A DNA stretch of 64,000 nt from Methylorubrum sp. B1-46 (GCF_021117295.1 NZ_CP088247.1:1017501-1081500); one strand, 5' to 3'; positions 9,776-18,844 are shown, counted from the stretch's first letter. Made by a program: numbers and translations. Notes: generated by a model from the sequence alone, not told the origin.

Positions 9776-11068
9776 ATGATGAATACAATCTCTGGTCGGA
9801 CGCGGTGGATCCAGCTCGGCCTGGGTCTACTCGTCATGATGACGATCTCCAGCCCGCAATATGTCTGGACCCTGTTCGTGAAGCCGTTCCAGGCGACCAC
9901 TGGCGCGAGTCTCGCCGCCGTGCAGGTCGCCTTCACCCTGCTGATCGTGCTCCAGACCTTCTTCTCGCCGGTGCAGGGCTGGCTGATCGAGCGCTTCAGC
10001 GCCAAGGCCATGATCGCCCTCGGCGCCGGCCTGTCGGGGCTCGGCTGGATCGCGGCCTCCTACACCGACACGCTGTGGGGGCTTTATGCAACCTACGGTC
10101 TACTCTGCGGCCTGGGCACCGGCGTCGTCTATGTCGGCGTCGTCGGGCTGATGGTGCGCTGGTTTCCCGAGCGGCGCGGCTTCGCCGCCGGCGTCGTGGC
10201 GGCGGGTTACGGCATGGGCGCCATCGCCACCACCTTCCCCATCACCGACATGATCGCCGCCTCGGGCTACCGCCACACGCTGTTCGTGTTCGGTGCGATC
10301 ATGGCCGTGATCGGCGTCGCCGCGGCGCTCGGCCTGCGCACGCCGAAGGCCGGCGAGACGCCCGCCATCCCCGCCAACAAGGTGGCGAGCGCCGCCCGCG
10401 ACGTGGCTCCGGCCGAGATGCTGCGGAGCCCGCTTTTCTGGCTGATGTTCGCCATGATGGCGATGATGTCGACCGGCGGCCTGATGGTGGTGGCGCAATT
10501 CGCGGCCTTCGCCAAGGAATTCGGTGTGGCCGATGCCATGGTGTTCGGCTTCGCGGCGTTGCCCTTCGCGCTCACCTTCGACCGCATCACCAACGGCCTA
10601 ACGCGACCCTTCTTCGGCTGGGTCTCCGATCATGCCGGCCGCGAGAACACCATGGCCGTGGCCTTCGCGCTCGAAGCGGTGGCCATCGGCCTGCTGTTGA
10701 TGTTCCGCGAGAACGCCTACGCCTTCGCCCTGCTCTCGGGCGTCGTCTTCTTCGCCTGGGGCGAGATCTTCTCGCTGTTCCCCTCGACGCTGACCGACAC
10801 CTTCGGCACCAAGCACGCCACGACCAATTACGGCTTCCTCTACATGGCCCAGGGCGTCGGCTCGCTGCTCGGCGGCCCGGTTGCCGCGCTGATCCACGAC
10901 GCGGTCGGGAGCTGGGTGCCGGTCTTCGGCATCGCCATCGTCCTCGATCTCATCGTCGCGGCGCTCGCGTGGTTCGTGCTCAAGCCCGCCCGCCGCGCCT
11001 ATCTCGGCGTGCCCGGACCAGCGGTGCCGGAAGCGGCCGCGCCGCTGGCCGTGCGTCCGGCGGTCTGA
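9776..11068 (+). CDS. oxlT: Oxalate/formate antiporter (MFS, OxlT type)
   Basis: Twelve-helix major-facilitator protein of 430 residues. The opening (RWIQLGLGLLVMMTISSPQY) and the helix-2 region (AFTLLIVLQTFFSPVQGW) are the signature of the oxalate/formate antiporter family, which exchanges oxalate in for formate out at the inner membrane. The MFS loop motif appears as GRENTMAVAF with WVSDHAGR ahead of it. Methylobacterium species grow on oxalate and formate, which fits. GGGAG lies 3 nt before ATG 9776 and 6 nt before a second ATG at 9779, so either may be used. No oxalyl-CoA decarboxylase or formyl-CoA transferase is in the window, so the substrate rests on family only. Confidence 0.87.
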   Translation: MMNTISGRTRWIQLGLGLLVMMTISSPQYVWTLFVKPFQATTGASLAAVQVAFTLLIVLQTFFSPVQGWLIERFSAKAMIALGAGLSGLGWIAASYTDTLWGLYATYGLLCGLGTGVVYVGVVGLMVRWFPERRGFAAGVVAAGYGMGAIATTFPITDMIAASGYRHTLFVFGAIMAVIGVAAALGLRTPKAGETPAIPANKVASAARDVAPAEMLRSPLFWLMFAMMAMMSTGGLMVVAQFAAFAKEFGVADAMVFGFAALPFALTFDRITNGLTRPFFGWVSDHAGRENTMAVAFALEAVAIGLLLMFRENAYAFALLSGVVFFAWGEIFSLFPSTLTDTFGTKHATTNYGFLYMAQGVGSLLGGPVAALIHDAVGSWVPVFGIAIVLDLIVAALAWFVLKPARRAYLGVPGPAVPEAAAPLAVRPAV

Positions 11069-11082
11069 GGCAAAAGCGGCCA

Positions 11083-11112
11083 GCGCCGGCCCTGGTAGAA
11101 CGGGGCCGGCGC
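11083..11112 (+). terminator. GC-rich hairpin after oxlT
   Basis: GCGCCGGCCC at 11083-11092 pairs perfectly with GGGCCGGCGC at 11103-11112 across a 10-nt loop. It begins 15 bp after the oxlT stop. There is no T-tract, so it is a terminator-like structure or mRNA-end stabiliser rather than a classic intrinsic terminator. Confidence 0.5.
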
Positions 11113-11195
11113 GCGTAACGGATGGCTTTTCGCGAGACCGACCGACTCGCGCCAGAGACATCCGCCATGCACATCACTCCCCGGCGGCGCGGACC

Positions 11196-12434
11196 ATGAC
11201 CGCGCCGCTTCCTCCCGAGCCGGGACGCGCCCCCTGGCTCGCCATCGTCGGCATCGGCGAGGACGGGCGCGCGGGGCTCTCGCCCGCCGCGTCCGCCGCC
11301 CTCGACGCCGCGGAGGTAATCTATGGCGGGCGTCGCCACCTCGCGCTGGCGAGCCCTCTGTCCGCCGAGACCCGGCCCTGGCCGAGCCCGATTACGGATG
11401 CCTATCCGGGCATCCTGGCGCGGCGCGGCCGGCCCACCTGCATCCTCGCCACCGGCGACCCGTTCCACTACGGCATCGGCGCCGAGATCGCCCGGCTGGT
11501 GCCGGCGGCGGAGATCCGCGCGTTTTTACAGCCCTCCGCCTTCAGCCTGGCCGCCGCCCGGCTCGGCTGGTCGCTGCCCGACACCGCCTGCCTGACCCTT
11601 CATGGGCGCGACCTGTTCGGCATCGTGCCCCATCTCCAGCCCGGCGCCCGCCTCCTCGCCCTGTCCTGGGACGGAACGACGCCCGCCGCGCTCGCCGCTC
11701 TCCTCGTCGAGCGCGGGCTCGGCCTCTCGCGGCTCACCGTGCTCGAAGCGATGGGCGGCCCGAACGAGCGGGTCCGCGCGGCGCGGGCGGAGGGCTTCGA
11801 CCTGAGCGAAATCGCCGCCCTCAACACGATCGCGGTAGAGGTCGAGGCCGAACCCGGCGCCCGGATCGTCCCCTTGAGCCCCGGCCTCGCAGACACGTGG
11901 TTCGAGAATGACGGCCAACTCACCAAGGCCGAGATCCGCGCGGTGACGCTCGCGGCGCTGCGCCCGCGGGCCGGCGAGACCCTGTGGGATCTCGGCGCCG
12001 GCGCCGGCTCGGTCTCGATCGAGTGGTGCCTGCGCCATCCCGCCAATCGCGCGGTGGCGGTCGAGCGGCGCCCGGACCGGGCCGAACGGATCGCCCGCAA
12101 CGCACGGGCACTCGGCGTCGGCGCACGGGTGCAGGTCGTTGTCGGCGCCTCGCTCGCGAGTTTGCCCGCCCTCCCCTCCCCTCATTCGGTCTTCGTCGGC
12201 GGCGGCGGCGCCGAGCCCGGCCTGCTCGCCGCCTGCCGGGAGGCACTTCCTCCGGACGGACGATGCGTCGCCAACGCCGTCACCCTGGAGGGCGAGGCGG
12301 CTCTGCTCGCGGCCTTCGGTGAGGCCGGCGGCGCCCTGCGACGGCTCTCGTTCGCCCAGGCCGTGCCAGTCGGCGGCCTCACCGGCTGGCGACCGGCCAT
12401 GCCGATCACGCAATGGGTCTGGACGAAGCCGTGA
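11196..12434 (+). CDS. cobL: Precorrin-6Y C5,15-methyltransferase (decarboxylating), CbiE-CbiT fusion
   Basis: Aerobic cobalamin pathway enzyme that methylates precorrin-6Y at C5 and C15 and decarboxylates the acetate at C12, giving precorrin-8. The N-terminal CbiE-like tetrapyrrole methylase domain (about 1-215) begins PWLAIVGIGEDG and contains ATGDPFHYGIG. The C-terminal CbiT-like domain (about 230-405) carries the SAM motif LWDLGAGAGSVSIEW. The length of 412 residues is normal for the fusion. The stop overlaps the start of cobE in a GTGA quartet. No cobalamin riboswitch was recognised in the 127-bp upstream gap. Confidence 0.95.
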   Translation: MTAPLPPEPGRAPWLAIVGIGEDGRAGLSPAASAALDAAEVIYGGRRHLALASPLSAETRPWPSPITDAYPGILARRGRPTCILATGDPFHYGIGAEIARLVPAAEIRAFLQPSAFSLAAARLGWSLPDTACLTLHGRDLFGIVPHLQPGARLLALSWDGTTPAALAALLVERGLGLSRLTVLEAMGGPNERVRAARAEGFDLSEIAALNTIAVEVEAEPGARIVPLSPGLADTWFENDGQLTKAEIRAVTLAALRPRAGETLWDLGAGAGSVSIEWCLRHPANRAVAVERRPDRAERIARNARALGVGARVQVVVGASLASLPALPSPHSVFVGGGGAEPGLLAACREALPPDGRCVANAVTLEGEAALLAAFGEAGGALRRLSFAQAVPVGGLTGWRPAMPITQWVWTKP

Positions 12435-12850
12435 CCCTGCCCCGTCTCGTCGCCGGCATCGGCTTCCGCCGGGCGACGCCACCCGCAGAAATCGTCGCGC
12501 TCCTGCACCGCGCACTCGGTGAGGCCGGGCTGGCGCCCGAGCGGCTCACCGCCATCGCCTCCGCCGCGGACCGAACCGGCGAACCGGCGATCCGCGTGGC
12601 CGCCGCCGCCTTCGGCCTCATCCCGACCGGGCTCGATGCGTCGGCCCTGACGGCGGTGGATGCGCGGGTCGTGACCCGCTCGAGCCGGATCGAGGCGAGC
12701 CGCGGCGTCGGCTCGGTGGCAGAGGCGGCAGCCCTCGCCTGCGCCGGCCCGGCGGCGCGCCTTCTCCTGCCCCGCATCGCCAGCGCCGGCGCCACCTGCG
12801 CCCTCGCCTTGTTCGAGGACCGCCCTTCCGTCGGCTCAATCCCCTCCTGA
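12431..12850 (+). CDS. cobE: Cobalamin biosynthesis protein CobE (CbiG C-terminal domain)
   Basis: A 139-residue protein matching the CbiG C-terminal/CobE fold: VAGIGFRRATP at the start and RSSRIEASRGVGSVAEAAAL in the second half are family hallmarks. CobE assists the aerobic pathway around the ring-contraction steps; its exact role is not settled. The start is GTG 12431, overlapping the cobL stop as GTGA, the same coupling seen at cobM-cobB; ATG 12413 would add six residues. Its 3' end overlaps the convergent LysR gene by 15 bp. Confidence 0.88.
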   Translation: MTLPRLVAGIGFRRATPPAEIVALLHRALGEAGLAPERLTAIASAADRTGEPAIRVAAAAFGLIPTGLDASALTAVDARVVTRSSRIEASRGVGSVAEAAALACAGPAARLLLPRIASAGATCALALFEDRPSVGSIPS

Positions 12851-13735
12851 CAGGCCGCCGACCCGCTCCGCGGCAAAGCGTGCGCGCAGCCAAGAAGCGG
12901 CCGGGCCGCAGGGCCGCTGCTTGTGCCAGACCAGTTCCAGGGCGATCGGCCAGTCGCCCTGGTCGAATTGCAGATCCGGCGTGACGAGGAACGGTGCGGT
13001 CTGGGAGGCGGCGATCACGTGGTCGGTGACGAAGGCCCAGCCGATGCCGTGCTTCACCATCTCCAGAATGACCCAGTGGCTCTCCACCCACCACACTTCG
13101 GCGGCCACCCGCAGGCGGCGCTTCTCCGGCCCATCGCTGCGCGCGGCCACGAGGATCTGGCGGTGGCGCTTCAACTCCTCCCACTCCACCCGCGCCTTGG
13201 CGAGCGGGTGGTCGCGCCCGCAGACGAGCTTGAGCGGCACCCAGCCGATGGTCTGGAAGCCGAGTTCGGTCGGCAGAACCTCCTGTCGCCACATCACGCC
13301 GAGATCGGCGGCGCCCGACTGCACCATGCGGCTGACATCCTCCATCAGCGGGAAGAGCAGTTCCAGCTCGACGAAGGGGAAGGCCTGAGCGAATTCGGCG
13401 AAGAGGGCGCCGAGCGCGTGCTCGGGGTAGAGCTCGTCGATAGCGACGACCAGCCGGTTCTCGACCCGCTGCTCCAGGCTGCTCGCCACGCCGATCAGGT
13501 GCTCGCGCCGGTCGAGCACCACCCGCGCCTCCAGAAGCAGACGCTCGCCCGCTGGCATCAGAACCGGGTTTCGGCCGGTTCGGTCGAACAGCGCCAGCCC
13601 GAGATCGGTCTCGAGGTTGGCCACCTGGGTGCTGACGGCCGATTGCGCCTTCCGCAGCCTACGGGCCGCGCCCGAGAAGGACCCGGCCTCGGCCGCCGCC
13701 ACGAAGGCTTGGAGCTGTTCGAGCGAGACCGCCAT
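12836..13735 (-). CDS. LysR-family transcriptional regulator
   Basis: A 299-residue regulator. The N-terminal winged helix-turn-helix is plain (SLEQLQAFVAAAEAGSFSGA, then RKAQSAVSTQVANLE and LFDRTGR), followed by the periplasmic-binding-protein-like effector domain. It is divergent from the PACE efflux gene with an 89-bp shared intergenic region, the usual arrangement for a LysR protein controlling its neighbour; AceR regulates the PACE pump AceI in Acinetobacter in the same way. Its stop codon lies inside the 3' end of cobE on the other strand. The effector is unknown. Confidence 0.92.
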   Translation of the reverse strand: MAVSLEQLQAFVAAAEAGSFSGAARRLRKAQSAVSTQVANLETDLGLALFDRTGRNPVLMPAGERLLLEARVVLDRREHLIGVASSLEQRVENRLVVAIDELYPEHALGALFAEFAQAFPFVELELLFPLMEDVSRMVQSGAADLGVMWRQEVLPTELGFQTIGWVPLKLVCGRDHPLAKARVEWEELKRHRQILVAARSDGPEKRRLRVAAEVWWVESHWVILEMVKHGIGWAFVTDHVIAASQTAPFLVTPDLQFDQGDWPIALELVWHKQRPCGPAASWLRARFAAERVGGLSGGD

Positions 13736-13824
13736 CCATCCGATTTCCAGATAGGTTCCAACTTTGCGCCAGCGATATCACAGATAGAAGGCCGCGGACC
13801 AACGACGTCTTCCGGGGCCAGTCC

Positions 13825-14265
13825 ATGCGCACCACACGCGACCGCATCCGCCACGCCATCCTGTTCGAGCTATTCGGCCTCGCGCTCATCATTCCGCTCG
13901 GCACTGTGCTGTTCGGCCTGCACGTCTCCGAGATGGGCGTCATCGGGGTGGGCAGCGCGCTCGCCGCGACGGCGTGGAACTACGTCTACAATCTCGGCTT
14001 CGATCGCGCGATGCAGCGGTGGATTGGGCATACCCACAAGAGCCTCCCCCTGCGGGTGGGTCACGCCATTCTGTTCGAGGCGGGGCTGCTCGTGATCCTG
14101 CTGCCGCCGATCGCCTGGTATCTCGGCATCGGCCTCGTCCAGGCCTTCGTGATGGACCTCGCGATCGCGGCCTTCTACGTGGCCTACGCCTTTCTCTTCA
14201 ACTTAGCCTACGACCGGGCTTTCCCGCTTCCGAGCTGGAGCGAGGCTGCGGCGGCCTCCCGCTGA
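13825..14265 (+). CDS. PACE-family multidrug efflux protein (AceI-like)
   Basis: A 146-residue membrane protein made of two bacterial transmembrane pair (BTP) repeats. Each repeat starts with a family motif: RDRIRHAILFELFGLALI (about residues 5-22) and LRVGHAILFEAGLL (about 76-89). Each repeat has a membrane-embedded Glu in the FE pair and two helices. PACE proteins export biocides such as chlorhexidine and short polyamines by proton exchange at the inner membrane. The divergent LysR gene is the likely regulator. The pair interrupts the cobalamin gene run. Confidence 0.88.
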   Translation: MRTTRDRIRHAILFELFGLALIIPLGTVLFGLHVSEMGVIGVGSALAATAWNYVYNLGFDRAMQRWIGHTHKSLPLRVGHAILFEAGLLVILLPPIAWYLGIGLVQAFVMDLAIAAFYVAYAFLFNLAYDRAFPLPSWSEAAAASR

Positions 14266-14431
14266 GTCGGTCTCCGCTTGATCAAAGCGGGGATCGGATC
14301 AGCGAGCCTGCGCGGCGCTTGAGCGAGGCCAAATTCGCCCTCCCGAAGGGATCGATCGGATTTGGTATGAGCCGGTCCCCCTCGATCATCGTCTCTCCCC
14401 AACGACCGGCCCGATGCTGTAAGCGGACGCC

Positions 14432-15241
14432 ATGACCGTCCACTTCATCGGCGCCGGGCCGGGCGCCGCCGACCTCATCACCGTGCGCGGCCGCGATCTC
14501 ATCGCCGCGTGTCCGGTCTGCCTCTATGCCGGCTCGCTGGTGGCTCCTGAGATCCTCTCGTGGTGCCCGCCGGATGCGCGCATCGTCGACACCGCGCCCC
14601 TCGACCTCGACGCGATCATGGAAGAGATCGGGCGGGCGCACGCGGCGGGCCGGGACGTGGCGCGGCTGCATTCGGGCGATCTCTCGGTCTGGAGTGCGCT
14701 CGCCGAGCAGACCCGCCGGCTCGACAGGCTCGGCATCCCCTACACCGTGACACCGGGCGTCCCCTCGTTTGCCGCCGCCGCCGCCCTGCTGCGGCGCGAG
14801 TTGACCGTGCCGGGGCTGACGCAATCGGTGGTGCTCACCCGCACCTCGGGCCGGGCGAGCCCGATGCCGGAGCGCGAAACCCTCTCCGCCTTTGCGGCCA
14901 CCGGGGCGACGCTGGCGCTGCATCTCTCGATCCACGTCGTCGAGCAGACCTGCGCCGACCTCGTCCCCATCTACGGGCCGGACTGCCCGGCCGCGGTGGT
15001 GTTCCGCGCGACCTGGCCCGACGAGCGGGTGCTGACCGGGACGCTGGCCACCCTGCCCGAGCGGGTGCGCGCGGAAAAGATCGAGCGCACGGCGCTGATC
15101 CTGGTGGGGCCGGCGCTCGACCCGTCGGATTTCCGCGAGAGCGCGCTCTACGCTCCCGACTACGACCGTCGCTTCCGCCCCCGCGGCGCCGTCGGCGCAG
15201 TCGGTGCCGTTGGCGCGACATCGGACGAGGCCGCATCGTGA
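14432..15241 (+). CDS. cobM: Precorrin-4 C11-methyltransferase
   Basis: Transfers a methyl group from SAM to C11 of precorrin-4, giving precorrin-5 in aerobic B12 synthesis. Tetrapyrrole methylase motifs are visible: [15 protein letters not shown] at the N-terminus, [15 protein letters not shown] (GDP-type loop), [15 protein letters not shown], and [10 protein letters not shown] in the second lobe. At 269 residues it is about 15 longer than usual, because of a C-terminal Gly-Ala-Val repeat ([11 protein letters not shown]) encoded by short direct repeats near 15185-15220. The stop overlaps the cobB start as GTGA. Confidence 0.95.
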   Translation: MTVHFIGAGPGAADLITVRGRDLIAACPVCLYAGSLVAPEILSWCPPDARIVDTAPLDLDAIMEEIGRAHAAGRDVARLHSGDLSVWSALAEQTRRLDRLGIPYTVTPGVPSFAAAAALLRRELTVPGLTQSVVLTRTSGRASPMPERETLSAFAATGATLALHLSIHVVEQTCADLVPIYGPDCPAAVVFRATWPDERVLTGTLATLPERVRAEKIERTALILVGPALDPSDFRESALYAPDYDRRFRPRGAVGAVGAVGATSDEAAS

Positions 15242-16563
15242 GCCCCGCCCCCGGCCTCCTCGTCGCCGCGCCGCGCTCCGGCTCCGGCAAGACCACGGTG
15301 ACGCTCGCGCTGATGCGGGCGTTGCGCCGGCGCGGCGTGGCTTTGCGCGGCGCCAAATGCGGGCCGGACTACATCGACCCCGCCTTCCACGAGGCGGCGA
15401 CCGGCGCCCCCAGCCTGAACCTCGACAGCTTCGCCATGCCCGACGCGCTGCTCGACGCCTGCGCCGGCCTGAGCGCACGCGGTGCGGATCTGGTCATCGC
15501 CGAGGGCTCGATGGGTCTGCACGACGGCATCGTCGCCGGCGAGGGTCGCACGGGAGCGAATGCCGATATCGCCGCACGCTACGGCTGGCCGGTGCTCCTC
15601 GTGCTCGACGTGTCGGGCGCGGCGCAATCGGCGGCGGCCGTGGCGCTCGGCTGCGCGGCTTACGACTCGCGCATCCGGATCGCGGGTGTGATCCTCAACA
15701 AGGTCGCGAGCCCGCGCCACCGCCGTCTGGTCGAGGCGGGGCTGTCGCGGGTCGGGCTCCCGGTGCTCGGCGCCTTCCCGCGGGAGGCGAGCCTCGTCCT
15801 GCCCGAGCGCCATCTCGGCCTCGTTCAAGCCGGCGAGACCGCCGACCTCCACGCCCGCCTCGACCGGCTCGCCGACCTCGCGGAAGCCTCCCTCAACCTC
15901 GACGCGATCGTTTCCGTGGCAGGCGGGCACGCTCCCGAAACCAGAGACGGCCTGCCGAAGCCGCCGGCGCAGCGGATCGCGGTGGCGCGGGACGCCGCCT
16001 TCTCGTTCCTCTATCCGCATATGCTGGCGGGCTGGCGCGCGGCCGGCGCCGAGATCGTTCCGTTCTCGCCGCTGGCCGACGAGGCGCCGAGCACCGATTG
16101 CGACGCCTGCTGGCTGCCCGGCGGCTATCCCGAACTGCATGCCGGCCGGCTCGCGGCGGCGCAGCGCTTCCGCGACGGGCTGCGGGGCTTCGCGCAGACG
16201 CGGCCGGTCCACGGCGAGTGCGGCGGCTACATGGTTCTGGGCGAGAGCCTGGAGGATGCGGACGGGGTGACCCATCCGATGTGCGGCCTTCTGCCGGTCG
16301 CGACCTCGTACCGGCGGCGCAAGCTCCATCTCGGCTATCGCGTCGCGCATCTCCTCGCCGATGGCTTGTTGGGTGCGGCCGGCACGCGCCTCGTCGGGCA
16401 CGAGTTCCACTATGCGAGCGAACTCACGCCGAACCCCGAGGATACGCTCGCGCTCGCGCAGGTGACGGATGCGGAGGGCGTGCCGCTCGGCCTCGCCGGC
16501 CACCGCCAGGGCCAAGTTACGGGCAGTTTTTTCCACCTGATCTCAGGGACGACCGGCGGGTAG
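15238..16563 (+). CDS. cobB: Hydrogenobyrinic acid a,c-diamide synthase
   Basis: ATP- and glutamine-dependent amidation of the a and c side chains of (hydrogeno)byrinic acid in cobalamin synthesis. The N-terminal dethiobiotin-synthetase-like ATPase domain has the P-loop [15 protein letters not shown] and [12 protein letters not shown]. The C-terminal class I glutaminase domain has the nucleophile cysteine in [12 protein letters not shown] and a C-terminal His in GHEFHYA. The length from GTG 15238 is 441 residues, the normal size. The GTG overlaps the cobM stop (GTGA). In the aerobic pathway the substrate is hydrogenobyrinate; CobB and CbiA cannot be told apart by motif, but cobL/cobM context supports CobB. 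Confidence 0.94.
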   Translation: MSPAPGLLVAAPRSGSGKTTVTLALMRALRRRGVALRGAKCGPDYIDPAFHEAATGAPSLNLDSFAMPDALLDACAGLSARGADLVIAEGSMGLHDGIVAGEGRTGANADIAARYGWPVLLVLDVSGAAQSAAAVALGCAAYDSRIRIAGVILNKVASPRHRRLVEAGLSRVGLPVLGAFPREASLVLPERHLGLVQAGETADLHARLDRLADLAEASLNLDAIVSVAGGHAPETRDGLPKPPAQRIAVARDAAFSFLYPHMLAGWRAAGAEIVPFSPLADEAPSTDCDACWLPGGYPELHAGRLAAAQRFRDGLRGFAQTRPVHGECGGYMVLGESLEDADGVTHPMCGLLPVATSYRRRKLHLGYRVAHLLADGLLGAAGTRLVGHEFHYASELTPNPEDTLALAQVTDAEGVPLGLAGHRQGQVTGSFFHLISGTTGG

Positions 16564-16703
16564 CCCAAGGCCGCGAGCCCACAGCACCGCCCGACCGGGC
16601 TGGGATCGAGAGGGACAAGGCTTCGCGCGGGAATAGCCTTGCGCAGGAAGCGCAGACCGCATTCCTTGCTCTGAACGGAGTCGCTTCCGTCCGCTCGACC
16701 GGT

Positions 16704-16740
16704 CGAGAGCCGCAGCCGAGCTCATCGGCTGCGGCTCTCG
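16704..16740. terminator. Long perfect hairpin between convergent cobB and XRE genes
   Basis: A 16-bp perfect stem (16704-16719 with 16725-16740) closes a 5-nt loop GCTCA. It lies between two convergent genes, the position for a bidirectional terminator, but neither side has a T-tract. Confidence 0.55.
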
Positions 16741-16774
16741 AATCCGAATTTGCCTCCGCTTCGGCGAAAAGCGG

Positions 16775-17182
16775 TCAGGCGTCGAGGACTTCCGAGTCCT
16801 TCTGACGGCCGAGGCGGGCGGCGCTGCGCACGATCGCCAGCACCTCGCGCCGCAATTGGTCGTCCTCGATCGTCGCGAAGGCGCGCAGCAGATCGACGGC
16901 CCCGTGGGCGCGCAGGAAGCCGAACACTTCCGTCTGCTCCTGGGCGGCGGCACCGTCGCCCTCGTCGAAGAAGGCCGAGACCGGAACTTCGAGCAGTCGG
17001 GCGATCTCGCGCAGGCGCCCGGCGCCGACGCGGTTCTGGCCCTTCTCGTATTTCTGGACCTGCTGGAACGTCACGCCCACGGCGGTCCCGAGCGCGGTCT
17101 GGCTCAAGCCGCGTGCTTTACGCAGCGCGGTGATCCGGAGCCCGACGAGGCGGTCGACATCGGTTGTCTGTTTCGGCATCAT
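16775..17182 (-). CDS. XRE-family transcriptional regulator
   Basis: About 135 residues from ATG 17182 (MMPKQTTDVD; the ATG at 17179 is equally possible). A Cro/CI helix-turn-helix occupies residues about 12-68 (RKARGLSQTALGTAVGVTFQ and YEKGQNRVGAGRLREIARLL). The C-terminal 60 residues are helical and probably mediate dimerisation. This form, with FQQVQKYEKG, is common in Rhizobiales. Its target is unknown; it stands alone, converging on cobB. Confidence 0.88.
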   Translation of the reverse strand: MMPKQTTDVDRLVGLRITALRKARGLSQTALGTAVGVTFQQVQKYEKGQNRVGAGRLREIARLLEVPVSAFFDEGDGAAAQEQTEVFGFLRAHGAVDLLRAFATIEDDQLRREVLAIVRSAARLGRQKDSEVLDA

Positions 17183-17631
17183 CTTACGGCACGGTCCCTG
17201 TTCGACGTCGCAGACCAACCCAAGGACCTCAGGTCGGCGGCGCTTGAGCATTTGCCAGCGTTTTCGGGCATCGCGGAACGCTTCTACTGCCGAGGCAGGT
17301 CAGACAGATGCGCTGCGAGGCTACCGTATCGCTGTGGTTTAGCCTGACTGCAGCATCACCATGAAGTGCATACGCAATGCAAGTACCTACCTGTTGCCGG
17401 ATCGGTGTTTTCAGTTTGCTGCTCGGTTTCTGTTCTCTAAACGTTCCTGCGGCGAAATCGACAAGCATCGCTTGAGTTTGGCGGGATTTCTCGCGAATTC
17501 GCTGTGGCAGGGGACTCACGCTGTAGGCGGTGGAGCCGCTCCGGCTTCAGCTTACGAGCGAGACTACGTAGAGTCATAAAATTCGGACGGCCGCTGGGTG
17601 GTCGGCTCGATCAGATCGGGAGCATACGAGC
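17183..17631. other. Intergenic region between XRE gene and monooxygenase
   Basis: About 450 bp with lower GC than its surroundings, flanked by divergent genes. Short open frames here do not look coding (no family, unusual composition). It probably holds promoters for both neighbours; no confident -35/-10 pair or operator was identified. Confidence 0.4.
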
Positions 17632-17967
17632 ATGTTCATCGCGATGAACCGGTTCAAGGTCGTCAAGGAATCGGCGCAGGACTTCGAGCAGGTCTGGCTC
17701 GGACGCGACAGCCACCTCGGCGAGATGGAAGGCTTCGTGGAATTCCACCTGCTGAAGGGGCCGGAAGCCGAGGATCACATCCTCTACGCCTCGCACACGA
17801 TCTGGCGCTCGCGGGCCGATTTCGAGGCCTGGACCCGTTCGGAACAGTTCCGCAAGGCGCATGGGCGGGTGCCGGGCACCAAGCCGCTCTATCTCGGGCA
17901 CCCGCAATTCGAAGGCTTCGAGACGATCCAGACGGTGGCCCGGCCGGCGAACGAGCAGGCGGCCTGA
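17632..17967 (+). CDS. Antibiotic biosynthesis monooxygenase (ABM/IsdG-like) domain protein
   Basis: A 111-residue single-domain protein of the dimeric alpha-beta barrel ABM fold. The opening MFIAMNRFKVVKESAQDFEQ and the central EGFVEFHLLKG and YASHTIWRSRADFEAWTRSE are typical of the proteobacterial branch that includes IsdG/HmuD-type heme-degrading monooxygenases. Within that branch, heme degradation has been shown only for some members, and no heme-uptake gene is nearby, so the substrate is open. ATG 17632 begins MFIAMNRF, the usual start. A strong GC hairpin follows the stop. Confidence 0.8.
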   Translation: MFIAMNRFKVVKESAQDFEQVWLGRDSHLGEMEGFVEFHLLKGPEAEDHILYASHTIWRSRADFEAWTRSEQFRKAHGRVPGTKPLYLGHPQFEGFETIQTVARPANEQAA

Positions 17968-17983
17968 TCCTGTTTTCCGAGGT

Positions 17984-18011
17984 CCCGTCCCGGCCGGCGA
18001 ACCGGGACGGG
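17984..18011 (+). terminator. GC-rich hairpin after the ABM gene
   Basis: CCCGTCCCGG (17984-17993) pairs perfectly with CCGGGACGGG (18002-18011) over an 8-nt loop, starting 17 bp after the stop. No T-tract follows. Confidence 0.5.
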
Positions 18012-18844
18012 GCCGCAGGCCGAAATGGATGCCGGCCGACCTCGCACCGGAATTCGGTCTCGGCGCTGACACCGCAGGAACACCGCCGTCAAGCCGGGGG
18101 CGGAAGGCGCAGAGGTCGTCGACCCGCCCGATGCCGGTCGAGGCGGCCCTCTCTCCGAGCAAGGCGACGCCGAGCACCAAGCCGGCAATGAGACCGATCC
18201 GCTCAGGCCACAATCCTGTGCATAGACCGGGATCGCCGGCATGGCCGAAGCCGGAATCGGCCTGATCGGCGTCGAAAGGACGGCCGTCCGGGGCCGCTTC
18301 CTGCGCCGCCGGTCGGGCGGACGGACGGCACGCCGAGAATCGGGCTTCGAATCACGCGCTGGCGTCCGAAGCGGTCACCGATTAGCCCCGGCAGGGTCGT
18401 GTGCGCCGCCGCGAGCCCGCGCAGGCCATGGTCCGCGCGAGGGGCCCCGCCGAGGCCACGCGTATGCCGCCCCCGGCCGGACGGCTCGCCGATATTGAAT
18501 TGCTCGAAAAATCGGCGCTGATTCCGCGCGGCCTCGCGCCGCGAAGCCACTGACTCCCTCGCAAAAACCACGTCATTCGTCTCACATCGGCGCCGCACCC
18601 GAGCCGGCTGGATCGAGCGGGGCCGCAGCCGCGTTCGGCCCGCGGACGGGACGGACCGAGGCCTTCGAGAGAGCGGCCCGGCCTTCGTCCGTCGGACGCA
18701 GGGCAGCCCGCTGCCGCTCCGGCACCGTCGCCCGAACGGATCCGGTGCGCGGCTTGCGCAGGGAACCGCATCATCGAGGGCGGCGACCGGAAGCGTCCCG
18801 CTTCGGGACAGATCACCGCCTCAGGGCAGCACAACGCGGGACAC
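18012..18844. other. 833-bp stretch without a recognisable gene
   Basis: Open frames exist on both strands but none looks like a protein of known family: compositions are Arg/Gly/Pro-heavy as expected of high-GC shadow frames. One reverse frame has a short hydrophobic start (IGLIAGLVLGVALLG near 18190) and another a fragment reading LPGLIGDRFGRQ near 18370; these might be decayed gene remnants. It precedes the sugar transferase and should include its promoter. Confidence 0.35.

Noticed and set aside
11069..11195. Cobalamin riboswitch upstream of cobL
   Set aside because: The gap is only 127 bp and shows no B12-box-like conserved core; only a GC hairpin was found. The 166-bp gap before cobM was also checked with no result.
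17229..17519. 96-residue frame on the - strand in the XRE upstream region
   Set aside because: No ribosome binding site, no family resemblance, and it overlaps the likely promoters of two divergent genes.
18203..18600. Remnant of a major-facilitator transporter on the - strand (LPGLIGDRFGRQ)
   Set aside because: A single short match to the MFS loop motif, with no membrane helices in frame around it. Not enough to call a pseudogene.
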